DNA of 64,000 bases from Pseudomonas cichorii (GCF_018343775.1 NZ_CP074349.1:2656001-2720000), one strand, 5' to 3'; positions 26,447 through 36,771 are shown, counted from the stretch's first letter. Translations and numbers: made by a program. Notes: generated by a model from the sequence alone, not told the origin.

Positions 26447-27319
26447 TCATTCCCCCAGGGATTTTTTATAACGGCCTTCGATCATGCGATTCCACGACAG
26501 CATGATCAGCAGGTTCACCAGCAGCAGCGCCACCGCAATGGTCGCGCCCATGGGCCAGTTCAGCTCCGAGAGGTATTGGTCGTAGATCACCGTGGCGACC
26601 ATTTTCAAACGTCGACCACCCAGCAGGCCGGGGATTGCGAAGGAGCTGGCGGCCAGCCCGAAGACGATCAGAGTCCCGGACAGCACGCCTGGCATGACTT
26701 GAGGCAGAACCACCAGGCGCATGACTTTGGCCTGGCTTGCACCCAGCGACAGGGCAGCCTGTTCGGCAGCCGGATCGAGCTTTTGCAGCGAGGTCCAGAC
26801 AGGAATGATCATGAACGGCAGCATCACATGCACCAGGGCGATAATGACGGCGAACGGCGTATAGAGCAGCTTGACCGGGCGTCCGCCCATGGCCTGGATC
26901 ATTTGATTGATCAGGCCGTCGGCACCTAGCAGCAGGCTCCAGCCAAAGGCGCGGACCACGACTGAAATCAGCAGGGGAGTGAGGATCAGAATCAGGAATA
27001 TCGAACGCCAAGGCGTACCCATTCGACTGAGAATGTAGGCTTCCGGCACACCGATCAGCACGCAGAGCAGGGTGACCAGCGCACTGATCCAGAAGGTGCG
27101 CAGAAAGATTTCGTAGAAGTACGAATCAGTCAGGACGGCGATGTAGTTGGCCAGTGTGTAGCTATCGTTTTTGACCCCGACTTCGTAGTCGAAAACGTTG
27201 AACGACAGCACCAGTGTCAAGCCAAGAGGCAGAATCAGCAGGCCGATGAACAGCGCCAGTGCGGGCGCTGACAGCCAGTAGCCACGCCCGCCCTGACGTA
27301 TTTCCTTCAGCGGGCTCAT
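26447..27319 (-). CDS. ABC transporter permease (PotB-like)
   Basis: The protein is 290 residues with six membrane spans. The N-terminal span is LALFIGLLILPLGLTLVLS. The EAA loop is EQAALSLGASQAKVMRLVVLP (shown in part, near 195). The start has GAGGT seven bases upstream and overlaps the ATPase stop by four bases. It forms the importer channel with the PotC-like protein. Confidence 0.9.
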   Translation of the reverse strand: MSPLKEIRQGGRGYWLSAPALALFIGLLILPLGLTLVLSFNVFDYEVGVKNDSYTLANYIAVLTDSYFYEIFLRTFWISALVTLLCVLIGVPEAYILSRMGTPWRSIFLILILTPLLISVVVRAFGWSLLLGADGLINQMIQAMGGRPVKLLYTPFAVIIALVHVMLPFMIIPVWTSLQKLDPAAEQAALSLGASQAKVMRLVVLPQVMPGVLSGTLIVFGLAASSFAIPGLLGGRRLKMVATVIYDQYLSELNWPMGATIAVALLLVNLLIMLSWNRMIEGRYKKSLGE

Positions 27320-28344
27320 GGGTGTACCTCATCGGTATCGAGCACGCGCAACAGTTCGGTCTGCCAGTCCATGCCAACGGCTGAGCCTTCCGGCAGCGGC
27401 GGCTGGCCATTGTTGCGGCGTACAACGGTCAGCTCGCCAATCTCGGTTTCAATGCGGTACAGCCATTGGCTGCCAAGAAAATAACGGGTGACTATCTGGC
27501 CTTGCAGGCGGCCTGTGCCGGGCTCTGTCAGGTCGATCTTTTCCGGGCGCAGGCTCAGGGTCAGGGCACCATCACCGCCAGCCACCCGCACCTGAGGCAA
27601 ACCGCTTTCATCCAGATCACCCGACAGCATGTTGGCCTTGCCGACGAAGCCGGAAATGAAGCGCGTGCGTGGGTGCTCGTAGAGTGTGTAAGGCTCGTCG
27701 ATCTGGGTAATACGACCGGCCTGCATGACAACAACACGATCACTGATGGACAGCGCTTCGGCCTGATCGTGGGTGACCATCAGCGTGGTGATCCCGACCT
27801 CATTCTGGATGCGTCGGATTTCGAACTGCATTTCCTCGCGCAGGTTGGCGTCCAGGTTGGACAGCGGCTCATCGAGCAACAGCACGGGCGGCTCGATAAC
27901 CAGCGCCCGGGCCAGTGCGACACGCTGACGTTGCCCGCCTGACAGCTCGCGAGGATAGCGAGCGGCATGCTGACTGAGGCGAACCAGCTCCAGTACCCGG
28001 CTTACTCGCCGCTGAATATCTGCCGCTGGCACTTTGCGCATGCGCAGACCAAAGGCGACATTGTCGGCAACGCTCATGTGCGGGAACAGCGCGTAGCTCT
28101 GGAACACCACGCCCAGGCCTCGGCTGCTGGGCTTGGCATGAGTGATGTCGCGACCGTCCAGCACAATGCGTCCGGCGCTGACGTCGACAAAGCCCGCGAT
28201 CATTTGCAGGGTGGTGGTCTTGCCGCAGCCTGAGGGGCCAAGCAGTGAAACGAACTCGCCTTTTTCTACCGCCAGGTGGGTGGCGATGACGGCATCGATG
28301 GAGCCGTAGCGTTTTGATAGTCCTTCAAGCTGGAGAAATGCCAT
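27316..28344 (-). CDS. ABC transporter ATPase (PotA-like)
   Basis: The protein is 342 residues. Walker A GPSGCGKTT near residue 39, signature LSGGQRQRVALARAL, Walker B LLLDEPLSNLD, then a C-terminal TOBE domain (LRPEKIDL). I prefer the ATG at 28344 (AAGGTG nine bases upstream) over an in-frame GTG at 28356 with no ribosome site. First gene of the minus-strand operon, facing the divergent IclR gene across a regulatory gap. Confidence 0.9.
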   Translation of the reverse strand: MAFLQLEGLSKRYGSIDAVIATHLAVEKGEFVSLLGPSGCGKTTTLQMIAGFVDVSAGRIVLDGRDITHAKPSSRGLGVVFQSYALFPHMSVADNVAFGLRMRKVPAADIQRRVSRVLELVRLSQHAARYPRELSGGQRQRVALARALVIEPPVLLLDEPLSNLDANLREEMQFEIRRIQNEVGITTLMVTHDQAEALSISDRVVVMQAGRITQIDEPYTLYEHPRTRFISGFVGKANMLSGDLDESGLPQVRVAGGDGALTLSLRPEKIDLTEPGTGRLQGQIVTRYFLGSQWLYRIETEIGELTVVRRNNGQPPLPEGSAVGMDWQTELLRVLDTDEVHP

Positions 28345-28553
28345 ATCTGCTTGCACCTTGTTCTACGTGCGTGCCGAAGCACGCGTTTATCGTGGGCAGA
28401 TGCGAAGTGAGATCATGCAGTTGCGTGGACGGGGTGCTCGCTCTGTGTCGGCTACCGATGATTGTTCAAATCGCCCTTGTGGACCGAGAGTAGGACGAAG
28501 GCTAGGATGCACTCAATGGAGAATTTCACTGAATAACATCTTTTTTTGAATTT

Positions 28554-28568
28554 ATTCATTTAATGAAT
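28554..28568. promoter_or_regulatory. Palindrome in the IclR/importer divergent promoter
   Basis: ATTCATT-T-AATGAAT is a perfect 7-bp inverted repeat around one base, in an AT-rich patch 22 bases before the preferred IclR start and 210 bases from the ATPase gene. It has the size and symmetry of an IclR-family operator and overlaps a possible upstream ATG (28563). That argues against the longer IclR start. Binding is inferred. Confidence 0.45.
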
Positions 28569-28589
28569 TTAATGTTTGGAAAATTGGCA

Positions 28590-29423
28590 ATGAATTCCAC
28601 TGATCGGAATGAAGAATCAAAAGAAGTCGGTACAGGTGCTGTTTCCCGCCTGTTTGCCGTGCTGCGTTGTCTGGGCGAATGTCCCGAAGGAGGCGAGCGA
28701 GTCACGCAACTGGCCCAGCAAGTCGGCCTTTCCCAGCCCACGACTCATCGCCTGTTGCGCAGCCTTATGGACGAGGGGATGGTCGAGCAGGATGTACTCA
28801 GCAAACGCTATCGATTGAGCATCGAGTTCTTCGCCCTGGCGGCCAGGGCCGGTAATGCCGGTAATCTGCGCGACCTGGTACGGCCAGGGTTGTTAAGGCT
28901 GTCGGCGTCTCTGGGGGATTCACTGTTTCTGCTGGCGCGCAGCGGTTTTGATGCCATCTGCCTGGACCGCAGCGAAGGGCCATATCCTATTCGCACCTTC
29001 ACCGGCGATATCGGCGGCCGTGTTGCGCTGGGTGTGGGGCAGGGCAGTCTGGCGATTCTGGCCTTTCTGCCTGAGGAAGAGCGTGACACCGTCATTCGCT
29101 ACAACCTGCCACGGCTCCAGGATTTCCATCTGTACGACGAAGTCTTCCTGCGCTCGGAAGTCGAAAATGTCAGGCGCCAGGGGTATGCCGCCCGTAATAC
29201 CGGGGCCTTGCCCGGTATGGCAGGACTTGCCGTCCCCATCCTCGATCGCAATGGCCGTGCAGTCGCAGCGTTAAGCGTGGCGACCATCAGCGACCGGCTG
29301 GGCCCGGACCGGCTCATGACCGTTGTCGAACTGCTCAAGCGCGAAGCCAATGCAATTACTGCAAAAATCAACCCGTTTGATCCTTCCCTGAGACGGCCAA
29401 GTCAGGTGTTCGGGCTGGGGTAG
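28590..29423 (+). CDS. IclR-family transcriptional regulator
   Basis: The protein is 277 residues from the ATG at 28590; an earlier ATG at 28563 would sit inside the palindrome. N-terminal winged helix (VSRLFAVLRCLGECPEGGE, then QQVGLSQPTTHRLLRSLMDEG) and C-terminal IclR effector domain with RTFTGDIGGRVALGVGQGS and a closing GLAVPILDRNGRAVAALSV. Divergent from the importer/dehydrogenase operon, which it probably represses or activates according to the substrate. Confidence 0.88.
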   Translation: MNSTDRNEESKEVGTGAVSRLFAVLRCLGECPEGGERVTQLAQQVGLSQPTTHRLLRSLMDEGMVEQDVLSKRYRLSIEFFALAARAGNAGNLRDLVRPGLLRLSASLGDSLFLLARSGFDAICLDRSEGPYPIRTFTGDIGGRVALGVGQGSLAILAFLPEEERDTVIRYNLPRLQDFHLYDEVFLRSEVENVRRQGYAARNTGALPGMAGLAVPILDRNGRAVAALSVATISDRLGPDRLMTVVELLKREANAITAKINPFDPSLRRPSQVFGLG

Positions 29424-29513
29424 AGTACTCATGTCGTTTTTTGAAGTGTGTAAACTGCAGCGCGAAAAGGCGTGACACCACATGCCAGTCTTACTACTGA
29501 TCAAGAGATTCTC

Positions 29514-29894
29514 ATGGCCAACCAGGACATCACCTTCACCCCCGATCCCGACGCCACATCCATTTCTTCCGACGTTGCCGGTTTCGGTGGCTTGCTGGTT
29601 TCCACCCAGATTCCCACACGCGCCGACGGCAGCCTGGAGCTGGGCGGTATCGTCGAGCAGAGCGAGTGCACCTTGCAGGCACTCAAGGTTGCGCTGGAGC
29701 GTGCGGGCAGTTCCATGGACCGGGTGTTGCACCTGACCATCTACCTCACCGACATGGCTGACCGTGCTGCATTCAATGAGGTCTACCAGCGTTTCTTCGC
29801 CAAGCCCTGGCCAGTGCGTGCCGCTGTCGGCGTGGCAGCTCTGGCGGTTGAAGGGATGCGAGTGGAAGTGACGGCGATGGCGGCCAAGGCATAA
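29514..29894 (+). CDS. RidA/Rid-family imine deaminase
   Basis: The protein is 126 residues. The YjgF/RidA fold is seen in FGGLLVSTQIPTRADGSLELGG, the ALKVALERAGSSMDRVLHLTIYLTD block and the WPVRAAVGVAAL segment with the Arg expected in active imine deaminases. RidA proteins hydrolyse reactive imines released by amino-acid oxidation. Its place next to the HcnABC-like dehydrogenase and IclR regulator fits that job: the dehydrogenase would make an imine and this protein clears it. Confidence 0.85.
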   Translation: MANQDITFTPDPDATSISSDVAGFGGLLVSTQIPTRADGSLELGGIVEQSECTLQALKVALERAGSSMDRVLHLTIYLTDMADRAAFNEVYQRFFAKPWPVRAAVGVAALAVEGMRVEVTAMAAKA

Positions 29895-29904
29895 CGCCAG
29901 TAAG

Positions 29905-29990
29905 AGCGTATTCATTCGCGAGACGTCATTGAAGGCGATACATCTTCCTTGGATTTCAACGCGCCTCTCGCGAATGAATTCGCTCCTAGG
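29905..29990. repeat. Paired REP element (BIME-like)
   Basis: GCGTATTCATTCGCGAGACG (about 29906-29925) and CTCGCGAATGAATTCGCTCC (about 29967-29986) face each other, each imperfectly palindromic, with about 40 bases between. The second half matches the element at 17150-17170. It lies between the RidA gene and the convergent HD-GYP gene. Confidence 0.7.
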
Positions 29991-30001
29991 GCGCCAAAGA
30001 T

Positions 30002-31198
30002 TCAATGCGCCACGCTTTCAGGCGACCCCGCCCACAAATGGTCCAGGTTCTTGAAGCCCCAGCTCTTCGCGCACTCGCGGCTGACGATTCTGTCCTCGCC
30101 AGCCTGTATGGAGAGATCTATCAGGGTATGGGCAATGGGCATCTTGCACAGGGCCGAGTAGAACACCTTGACCTTGGGTGTCAGCAGTGAAGCCTTGTTC
30201 TGCTCCATGACGATGCCCAGGTTGCCGCTTTCCAGACGCACCAGTGAGCCCACCGGGTAGATGCCGACGCATTTGACGAAGGCCTGGAATATCTTCTCGT
30301 CGAAATGCCCGGTCCATTCGGCCATTCTGCTGATGGACTCTGCCGGGCTCCAGCAGGTCTTGTAAGGGCGGTCGGAAGTAATGGCGTCGTAGACGTCGCA
30401 GATGGCACCCATGCGTGCAAACAGGCTGATCTGTGAACCGGCGAGCCGGTCGGGATAGCCGCTGCCATCGAAGCGTTCGTGGTGGTGCAGGCAGACATCC
30501 AGCACCCTGGGGCTGAAGTGTTTGCTTTCGCCCAGTAACTGGTGGCCGATTTCCGGATGCTTGCGCACGATTGCAAATTCCTCGTCGCTGAGTTTGCCGG
30601 GCTTGCCGAGAATGGCCGCAGGTATCGCCAGTTTGCCGACATCGTGCAGCAGGCCTGCCATGCCGGCTTCCTTGACCAGGCTTTCAGGCAGTGCCAGTTG
30701 ACGTGCCAGGGCAATCATCAATCCGCCCACCGCCACCGAATGCATGTAGGTGTATTCATCCGCCGTTTTAAGGCGGGCCAGGCTGAGCAGGGCATCGGGA
30801 TGACGGGCCAGGGAGTCGGAAATATCGTCGATCAGGTCACCCATGTCTTCCAGTTCCGCGATCCTGCCCATGCGTACATCGCTGAAGATTCTGACAACGG
30901 CGGCTTTGGAGCGGGCGCAAAGCTCCCGGGCGTAGCCGATTTCTTCTTCCAGCGCGCAAGTCTGGTCCTGGCCATCGGTTAGTGAAGGGGCCTCTGAGAG
31001 GCTGACAGGTTGTATATCAAGCCCCCGGCTGCCATCGATCCACAGTTGGGTGATGCTGGAGTTGCGGATGCGTTGCAGATCGCTTTCATGCTTGAGCAGA
31101 AAGCTGCTGGTCCAGAAGGAGTGGTCGGCGCGCAAGCCGCACAGTTCGTGGACATACATGCCGAGGCGAAGCTCGGTGACGGGAATGTGTTTCAGCAC
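30002..31198 (-). CDS. HD-GYP domain cyclic-di-GMP phosphodiesterase
   Basis: The protein is 398 residues with a GTG start and AGG nine bases upstream. An N-terminal DUF3391 domain (about 1-125) precedes an HD-GYP domain: HSVAVGG, LLHDVGKLAIP, KHPEIGH, then HHHERFDGSGYP. All metal-binding and signature residues are present, so it should hydrolyse c-di-GMP. There is no transmembrane segment; it is cytosolic. Convergent with ridA across a REP element. It likely affects motility or biofilm behaviour alongside the neighbouring chemoreceptor. Confidence 0.92.
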   Translation of the reverse strand: MLKHIPVTELRLGMYVHELCGLRADHSFWTSSFLLKHESDLQRIRNSSITQLWIDGSRGLDIQPVSLSEAPSLTDGQDQTCALEEEIGYARELCARSKAAVVRIFSDVRMGRIAELEDMGDLIDDISDSLARHPDALLSLARLKTADEYTYMHSVAVGGLMIALARQLALPESLVKEAGMAGLLHDVGKLAIPAAILGKPGKLSDEEFAIVRKHPEIGHQLLGESKHFSPRVLDVCLHHHERFDGSGYPDRLAGSQISLFARMGAICDVYDAITSDRPYKTCWSPAESISRMAEWTGHFDEKIFQAFVKCVGIYPVGSLVRLESGNLGIVMEQNKASLLTPKVKVFYSALCKMPIAHTLIDLSIQAGEDRIVSRECAKSWGFKNLDHLWAGSPESVAH

Positions 31199-31272
31199 GA
31201 TAAATACCTGCTTTGGCTTGATCGTGAATCAGCAGAACATTCATCCCTGTAGTGTTCAGACGAGTTCGATAG

Positions 31273-32895
31273 TTAGACAGAGAACCGGGAAACCAGTCGG
31301 TTCAGATCGACAGCCAGTCTTGAAAGCTCCTGGCTTGCAGTTGAGGTCTGATCGGCAGCCGAAGAGCTTTGCACCGACAGGTCCCTGATGCTGACCAGGT
31401 TCTGATCGACGGACCGCGCTGCATGGGCCTGTTCTTCGGAAGCCGTAGCGATCAGCAGGTTGCGTTCGTTGATCTGGGAAATGGCAGTGGTGATTTCCTT
31501 TATCGCGGTCCCGGATTCCTGGGCGATCAGCAAGGTGGCATCGGCTTCCTCACTGCTTTGCTTCATGGATTGCACAGCCAGAGTCGAGTCCTTCTGGATG
31601 CTCTGAATCATCTGCTCGATTTCCTGGGTCGAGGATTGAGTGCGATGAGCCAGTGCCCGGACCTCGTCGGCAACCACTGCGAAGCCACGACCCTGCTCAC
31701 CGGCACGGGCTGCTTCGATGGCCGCATTGAGTGCCAGCAGGTTGGTCTGTTCGGCAATGGCGCGAATGACATCCAGCACCTTGGTGATGTTCTGGGCCTG
31801 ATTGGCCAGCCCTTCGACTTCTGTGCTGGTGCGGTCGACCGTAGAGCTGAGTTTTTCGAGTGCATTTATGGTCTTGCTGACGCATTCCTGCCCGGTCTTG
31901 GCCGAGCGTTCCGAAGCCTGGGTGGATTCCGAGGCAGATACCGCATTGCGGGCAACTTCTTCGATGGCGGCAGTCATCTCATTGACGGCAGTGGCTGCCT
32001 GTTCGGTTTCCATGGATTGACGCTGGATGCCATGTGTCGATTCCTGAGTGATCGAGCTCATTTCCTCTGCCGCCGAAGCCAGGAGGCCGGAGGAGTCGGA
32101 GATATGCTGGATGGTACTTTTCAGGCTGGCGAGCATGGTTGCCGTTGCACTTTGCAATTCGGTCAGTTCATCGGCACCGGTAATTTCTACGTGCGTACGC
32201 AAATCGCCTTCGGCAATGCGTTTAGTGGTTTCAAGCAGAGCCTTGACGGGGCGGGCAACGCTACGGGTAAACACGGTCGCGACCAGTACAGTCAGAATAA
32301 CGGCGATAACAATAAACGCGATGGTGACGGTCAGTCCGTTTTCATAAGCCTTGTTTGCCGTGTCACTCGACTTTTCCGCGCCTTTGACATTGACCTCAAT
32401 CAAAGCCTCTATGGACGATTGCAGGGCCTTGGCCTGTGGGCTGCTGGTGTCGCGGATAAAGATGAATAGTTCGTTGTTGGTCTTGGTCTTGCTGAGTTCC
32501 ATCAACTCGTCGATCTTGGCGGTATAGGCCTGGACATTGGTTTTGACCTGACGATAAGCCTGTTCTTCGGTTTCGCTGGATACCATGGGAGCATAGCTGT
32601 CGGTTATCTGAATCAATGCGTTTTTCAGACCCTTCAACTTGTCGATGGACGCGCTGCCCTGTCTTTCTTCGTCCATCACGAACCGCCGGGCATCCAGGCG
32701 GTAGAGCAGGCCAGCGCTTTCGATCTTGCCTGCCTGCCTTACGCTGGGCAGCAGGTCGGTCTGGAACTTGCTGACCGAGTCATGCAGGCTGTCCATCTTG
32801 TAAATGACCGTTGTCCCCAAGCCTATAAGAAGCAGGCAGATAATGCCGAAACTGAGAAAGGCGCGGGTGTTCAATCGGATATTTCTTGTTTTCAT
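31273..32895 (-). CDS. Methyl-accepting chemotaxis protein
   Basis: The protein is 540 residues from the ATG at 32895, preceded by GAGGATCC. Membrane span 1 at about 13-33, a helical periplasmic sensor domain to about 190 (four-helix-bundle type), and span 2 ([20 protein letters not shown]). Then come a HAMP domain and a signalling domain with the hairpin tip [20 protein letters not shown]. The ligand is not evident. It separates the HD-GYP gene from the metal two-component system. Confidence 0.93.
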   Translation of the reverse strand: MKTRNIRLNTRAFLSFGIICLLLIGLGTTVIYKMDSLHDSVSKFQTDLLPSVRQAGKIESAGLLYRLDARRFVMDEERQGSASIDKLKGLKNALIQITDSYAPMVSSETEEQAYRQVKTNVQAYTAKIDELMELSKTKTNNELFIFIRDTSSPQAKALQSSIEALIEVNVKGAEKSSDTANKAYENGLTVTIAFIVIAVILTVLVATVFTRSVARPVKALLETTKRIAEGDLRTHVEITGADELTELQSATATMLASLKSTIQHISDSSGLLASAAEEMSSITQESTHGIQRQSMETEQAATAVNEMTAAIEEVARNAVSASESTQASERSAKTGQECVSKTINALEKLSSTVDRTSTEVEGLANQAQNITKVLDVIRAIAEQTNLLALNAAIEAARAGEQGRGFAVVADEVRALAHRTQSSTQEIEQMIQSIQKDSTLAVQSMKQSSEEADATLLIAQESGTAIKEITTAISQINERNLLIATASEEQAHAARSVDQNLVSIRDLSVQSSSAADQTSTASQELSRLAVDLNRLVSRFSV

Positions 32896-33075
32896 TTTTG
32901 GATCCTCTTTGCTCACCATAGAGCAGCAGCCAACATCAATCGCATGGCAACGTAATATCACTGTAGGTGCTGTGATGTGAAAAAAATATAGTGAGTGCAG
33001 AAAACTTTTATTGCGTAAAAGCGGTATCAATTGAATCTATTAATTCAAGTTTTCTGGAACGTAGACGTGAGGGGC

Positions 33076-33107
33076 CGATAGACAGTTTTTAGGTTAACTG
33101 TCTATCG
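33076..33107 (-). terminator. Hairpin downstream of the czc sensor kinase gene
   Basis: A perfect 12-bp stem CGATAGACAGTT/AACTGTCTATCG with an 8-base loop stands about 77 bases past the kinase stop. It is bordered by G/C runs rather than a T tract, so it may stabilise the mRNA end rather than terminate on its own. Nothing else is recognisable between 32896 and 33183. Confidence 0.45.
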
Positions 33108-33183
33108 CTTTGGGGGGTTATAAAGTTTCACTCTAAAGTGAATGAGAGTAATTAATGCGGTGTCATTAATTTGCCGTCAATTA

Positions 33184-34551
33184 TTAAGTGAGTTGTTCTG
33201 GAGCAGGGAAAATCATCGTGAAGCGGGTATAAGTGCCCGGGGTACTTTGTACGCTTACATGGCCTTCATGCAGGCTCATGATGGAGCGCACGATTGCCAG
33301 CCCCAGCCCGGTGCCGCCCTGATGCCGCGAACGACTGGCATGCACTCTGTAAAAACGGTCGAACAGGCGTGGCAGGTGCTCGGCCTCGATGCCTTCTCCG
33401 GTGTTGCCGACACTGAGCGAAACCTGACCCTGTTGCTGTTCGAGGCTGATGCTGATCGTACTGTCTTCAGGGCTGTGCCTGATGGCATTGGAAAGCAGAT
33501 TCGAGATGGCGCGCTGAATCATAAGGCGCTCTCCGTTTATCCGGGCGCGACCTGTCACCTGCAGGGCAATGTTCTTTTCCTCGGCTGACAAGGCAAAGAG
33601 TTCCACTACCTTGCTTACTTCTTCATCCAGATCGATTCGGCTGAAGGCGATGGGGGCCAACGGCTGGCTGACGCTGGCCAGAAACAGCATCTGAGACACC
33701 ATGCGTGACATGCGCTCCAGTTCTTCAGTGCATGACTCAAGCACCTGCTTGTACTCGTCGGGTGGTCTTTCCCTGGACAGCGTCACCTGGGCTTTGCCCA
33801 TCAGGTTGTTCATGGGCGAGCGAAGCTCATGGGCCAGATCGTCCGAGAACTGCGTCAACTGTTGAACATCACTGTCCAGGCGGTGCAGCATGAAATTGAT
33901 CGCATGGGCCAGATTGCTCAGTTCATCAGGCAAGTCGCTGGTCTTGACCCGATGCGTCAGATCCCGGGCCGATATCATTTGCGCCACCTTGCGAAAGGCC
34001 CGCAACGGTTTGAGGCCGCGATGCACCACCCACCAGGCGACCGCGCCCACCAGCAGCAGAATCAGCGGCAAGGCGATCAGGGTCGAGGTCATGTAAGACT
34101 GCAGCAAGTCAGTATCGCTTTGCCGGTCGAGAGACAGCAGGACGGTAACCTTCTCCTTGTCGCGCAAGGGCACCAGCCTTGAGGCAATCAGCACTTTGCC
34201 GGTGTCCGGGCTGTCGGCGTTCATGGCCAGAATCTGTTCTGCCGTCGCAGGGCCCATGCTGAACAGCACATGTGTCGGCTCGGCCGGATCGATGATCGCC
34301 AGACTGAAATCGTCATGGCCCATGATCTGGTCGCGCAGATTATGGGGGTTGAGCATGATATCTGCGCTGCTGGCCGTCTCGGTCAGACTGTGCTCGATCT
34401 GCTTGAGCTTTTCTTCAAGGCTGTTGCTGGCCCGCAGATCCAGTTGGCGCGAGATGGCCAGCGAGGCCAGCGTCGCCATGACGATCACCAGGATGGCGCA
34501 CATCAGGCTGACGGTCAGCCCCAGTTGCATCGATAGCCGCGTGGGCTTCAT
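33184..34551 (-). CDS. czcS: Heavy-metal sensor histidine kinase (CzcS/CopS-like)
   Basis: The protein is 455 residues. Two membrane spans (about 10-30 and 152-176) bracket a periplasmic sensor loop, followed by HAMP. The phospho-acceptor motif [14 protein letters not shown] is near 240. The ATPase boxes are [19 protein letters not shown] and [10 protein letters not shown]. This is the layout of the heavy-metal sensor kinase family. It overlaps the regulator gene by four bases and is divergent from czcCBA. It likely senses periplasmic zinc, cadmium or copper; the metal cannot be told from sequence alone. Confidence 0.88.
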   Translation of the reverse strand: MKPTRLSMQLGLTVSLMCAILVIVMATLASLAISRQLDLRASNSLEEKLKQIEHSLTETASSADIMLNPHNLRDQIMGHDDFSLAIIDPAEPTHVLFSMGPATAEQILAMNADSPDTGKVLIASRLVPLRDKEKVTVLLSLDRQSDTDLLQSYMTSTLIALPLILLLVGAVAWWVVHRGLKPLRAFRKVAQMISARDLTHRVKTSDLPDELSNLAHAINFMLHRLDSDVQQLTQFSDDLAHELRSPMNNLMGKAQVTLSRERPPDEYKQVLESCTEELERMSRMVSQMLFLASVSQPLAPIAFSRIDLDEEVSKVVELFALSAEEKNIALQVTGRARINGERLMIQRAISNLLSNAIRHSPEDSTISISLEQQQGQVSLSVGNTGEGIEAEHLPRLFDRFYRVHASRSRHQGGTGLGLAIVRSIMSLHEGHVSVQSTPGTYTRFTMIFPAPEQLT

Positions 34552-35222
34552 TCCCGGGACTCCAGCACATAACCCACGCCGCGCAGGGTATGAATCAACT
34601 TGTTATCGAACGGGTCATCGATCTTGGCCCGCAGGCGCCTGATGGACACCTCCACCACGTTGGTGTCGCAATCGAAGTTCATGTCCCACACCAGAGAAAT
34701 GATCTGGGTACGTGACAGAACCTCGCCGCTGTGGCGCATCAACAAATGCAGGAGTGCGAACTCCTTGGTGGTCAGGTCAATGCGCTGCTTGCCCCGGAAT
34801 GCCCGGTGTCGGCCCTGATCGAGCTCCAGGTCCGCCACTTGCAGCACCTGAGGCACATTGGCCTGCTCGCTGCGGCGCATCAGGGTGCGAATCCGTGCCA
34901 GCAGTTCGGGAAACTCGAACGGCTTGACCAGATAGTCGTCGGCTCCCGATTCCAGGCCTTTTATCTTTTCATCGAGACGGCCGCGGGCAGTGACGATCAT
35001 GACCCGGGTATTACTGGTCTTACGCAGTTGTGCCAGAACATCCCAGCCATCCATGCCCGGCAGGTTGATGTCCAGAATGACCACGTCATAGATCTGTTGC
35101 TGGGCCAGACAAAGGCCGTCGATTCCTGTCGTGGCAACATCGACGATATAACCGCTTTCGGTCAGACCCTGATGCATGTATTCGGCAGTTTTCGGCTCGT
35201 CCTCGACCACAAGGATTCGCAT
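34548..35222 (-). CDS. czcR: OmpR-type heavy-metal response regulator (CzcR/CopR-like)
   Basis: The protein is 224 residues. The receiver domain has phospho-acceptor Asp51 ([14 protein letters not shown]) and Lys in LVKPFEF. The C-terminal winged helix is of OmpR type ([28 protein letters not shown], shown in part). The DTNVVEV wording is typical of metal-responsive regulators of the CzcR/CopR/IrlR group. First gene of the minus-strand pair. Candidate binding sites are described at 35350 and 41369. Confidence 0.9.
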   Translation of the reverse strand: MRILVVEDEPKTAEYMHQGLTESGYIVDVATTGIDGLCLAQQQIYDVVILDINLPGMDGWDVLAQLRKTSNTRVMIVTARGRLDEKIKGLESGADDYLVKPFEFPELLARIRTLMRRSEQANVPQVLQVADLELDQGRHRAFRGKQRIDLTTKEFALLHLLMRHSGEVLSRTQIISLVWDMNFDCDTNVVEVSIRRLRAKIDDPFDNKLIHTLRGVGYVLESRE

Positions 35223-35535
35223 GGTTGAATATCCTGTTTGAATTGAGTCAGTGGATGCTGAAGCGAAGGGATTCTGAAGTCTGTAGCGACTACAGAGTCA
35301 ATGCTGATGTGTTACTTACTTTAAGGCCAAAGCGCCGCACTTTTTTCAGATAACGAAATTGTAATTTTCCAGCAACCCCGCTGATAACTGCCATTCCCTA
35401 AAGTCCCTGCGTCAACCCCGGCAGCTCATGCTCGCCGGTGCAATCGCCGCTCAGGCGTGGATCATGCAAGTGGGGAAGTACAACGTGCGCGGCTATCGAA
35501 TCTTGAACAGTTCACCGGGCGGCAAACCCGGCAGA
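35223..35535. promoter_or_regulatory. Divergent czcRS / czcCBA control region
   Basis: This 313-base gap holds a palindrome CTGTAG-CGA-CTACAG (35281-35295) and an ATAACgaaattGTAAT element (35350-35365). The latter resembles the TTAC-N6-GTAA type of site bound by CopR/CzcR regulators. The second element recurs upstream of the DUF2790 gene at 41451. If the czcC start is earlier than chosen (35428 or 35464 are also in frame) the gap shrinks accordingly. Confidence 0.5.
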
Positions 35536-36771
35536 ATGAAAATGGGCTTTGCCTGTGTGCTGTTCCTGGCGTTTTTCAGCCAGAGCGCGACGGCAGCGCA
35601 ATCGCAATCCATCACACTGTCCGACGCTCTGGACACGGCCTTTTCCATGAATCCGGATCTGGCTGCCGCTCGCAGTGAAATCGACATCGCGCTTGGGGAG
35701 CGGCAGCAGGCCGGGTTGATACCCAATCCTGAGCTGTCCTGGGAGATGGAGGACACCCGCAAGTCCACCAGCACCACAACCATCGCCATCAGTCAGGCGC
35801 TGGAACTGGGAGGCAAAAGAGGCGCCCGTGTCGATGTTGCCAGCCGTGGCCAGGATGTCGCCGCGCTTGAGCTGGAGCAACGTGGCAATGCCTTGCGGGG
35901 CGAGGTGATCCAGGGCTTTTATGCGGCCTTGCGGGCCCAGGCCGGGCTGGATCTGGCGCTGGAATCCCAGACACTGGCCGAGCGAGGACTCAAGGTTGCC
36001 GAGGGTCGTATCCAGGCTGGCAAGTCGTCGCCTGTAGAAGCCACCCGGGCTCAGGTGCAACTGGCCGAAACCCGTCTGCAGGTGCGTCAGGCGCAGATCG
36101 CCAAATCGGCTGCCTGGCGTGAACTGTCTCAGATCATGGGCCAGTCGCAGACCTCTTTCGAGCGCCTGCAGTCCCCGAATCTGTCGCCGGGCAAGGCGCC
36201 TCACGGGCCAACCCTGTTGAATCAAATCAAACAGACCGCCGAGCTGCGTCTGGCCGAAACCCGCATCGCACTAGGCGAGGCGCAACTGGGTTCGCAGAAG
36301 GCGCAACGTATTCCAGACCTCACCGTCAGCGTGGGCAGCCAGTACAGCCGTGAAGACCGCGAGCGGGTCAATGTGGTCGGCTTTTCCGTGCCGATTCCAT
36401 TGTTCGATCGCAATCAGGGCAATGTCCTGGCGGCCGCGCGACGTGCCGATCAATCCCGAGACTTGCGCAACTCCGTGGAGTTGAAGCTGCGCACCCAGAC
36501 GCAACTGGCGGTCGATCAGTGGGACACCGCAGCCCAGGAAGCCGAGGCGTTCACCAAGGTCATCCTGCCTGCCGCCCAACAGGCCGTCGACACCGCAACC
36601 CGCGGTTTCGAGATGGGCAAGTTCGGTTTCCTGGAAGTGCTCGATGCACAGCGCACCTTGATTTCTGCACGTAGCCAGTATCTGGAGTCGTTGGCCCGCG
36701 CGGCTGATGCACGGGTCGTCATCGAACGCATTTACGGCGACTCGGGCCGTTTCCTCACTCAACTTCAATAG
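35536..36771 (+). CDS. czcC: Outer-membrane efflux protein CzcC
   Basis: This 411-residue protein starts at 35536, which puts a signal peptide (MKMGFACVLFLAFFSQSATA) at the N-terminus; upstream in-frame ATGs at 35464 and 35428 have no better ribosome site. The rest is a TolC-type outer-membrane factor with long coiled coils: two repeats around LSDALDTAFSMNPDLAAA and LRLAETRIALGEAQLGSQKA. It forms the exit duct of the CzcCBA heavy-metal efflux complex with the next two genes. Confidence 0.88.
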   Translation: MKMGFACVLFLAFFSQSATAAQSQSITLSDALDTAFSMNPDLAAARSEIDIALGERQQAGLIPNPELSWEMEDTRKSTSTTTIAISQALELGGKRGARVDVASRGQDVAALELEQRGNALRGEVIQGFYAALRAQAGLDLALESQTLAERGLKVAEGRIQAGKSSPVEATRAQVQLAETRLQVRQAQIAKSAAWRELSQIMGQSQTSFERLQSPNLSPGKAPHGPTLLNQIKQTAELRLAETRIALGEAQLGSQKAQRIPDLTVSVGSQYSREDRERVNVVGFSVPIPLFDRNQGNVLAAARRADQSRDLRNSVELKLRTQTQLAVDQWDTAAQEAEAFTKVILPAAQQAVDTATRGFEMGKFGFLEVLDAQRTLISARSQYLESLARAADARVVIERIYGDSGRFLTQLQ

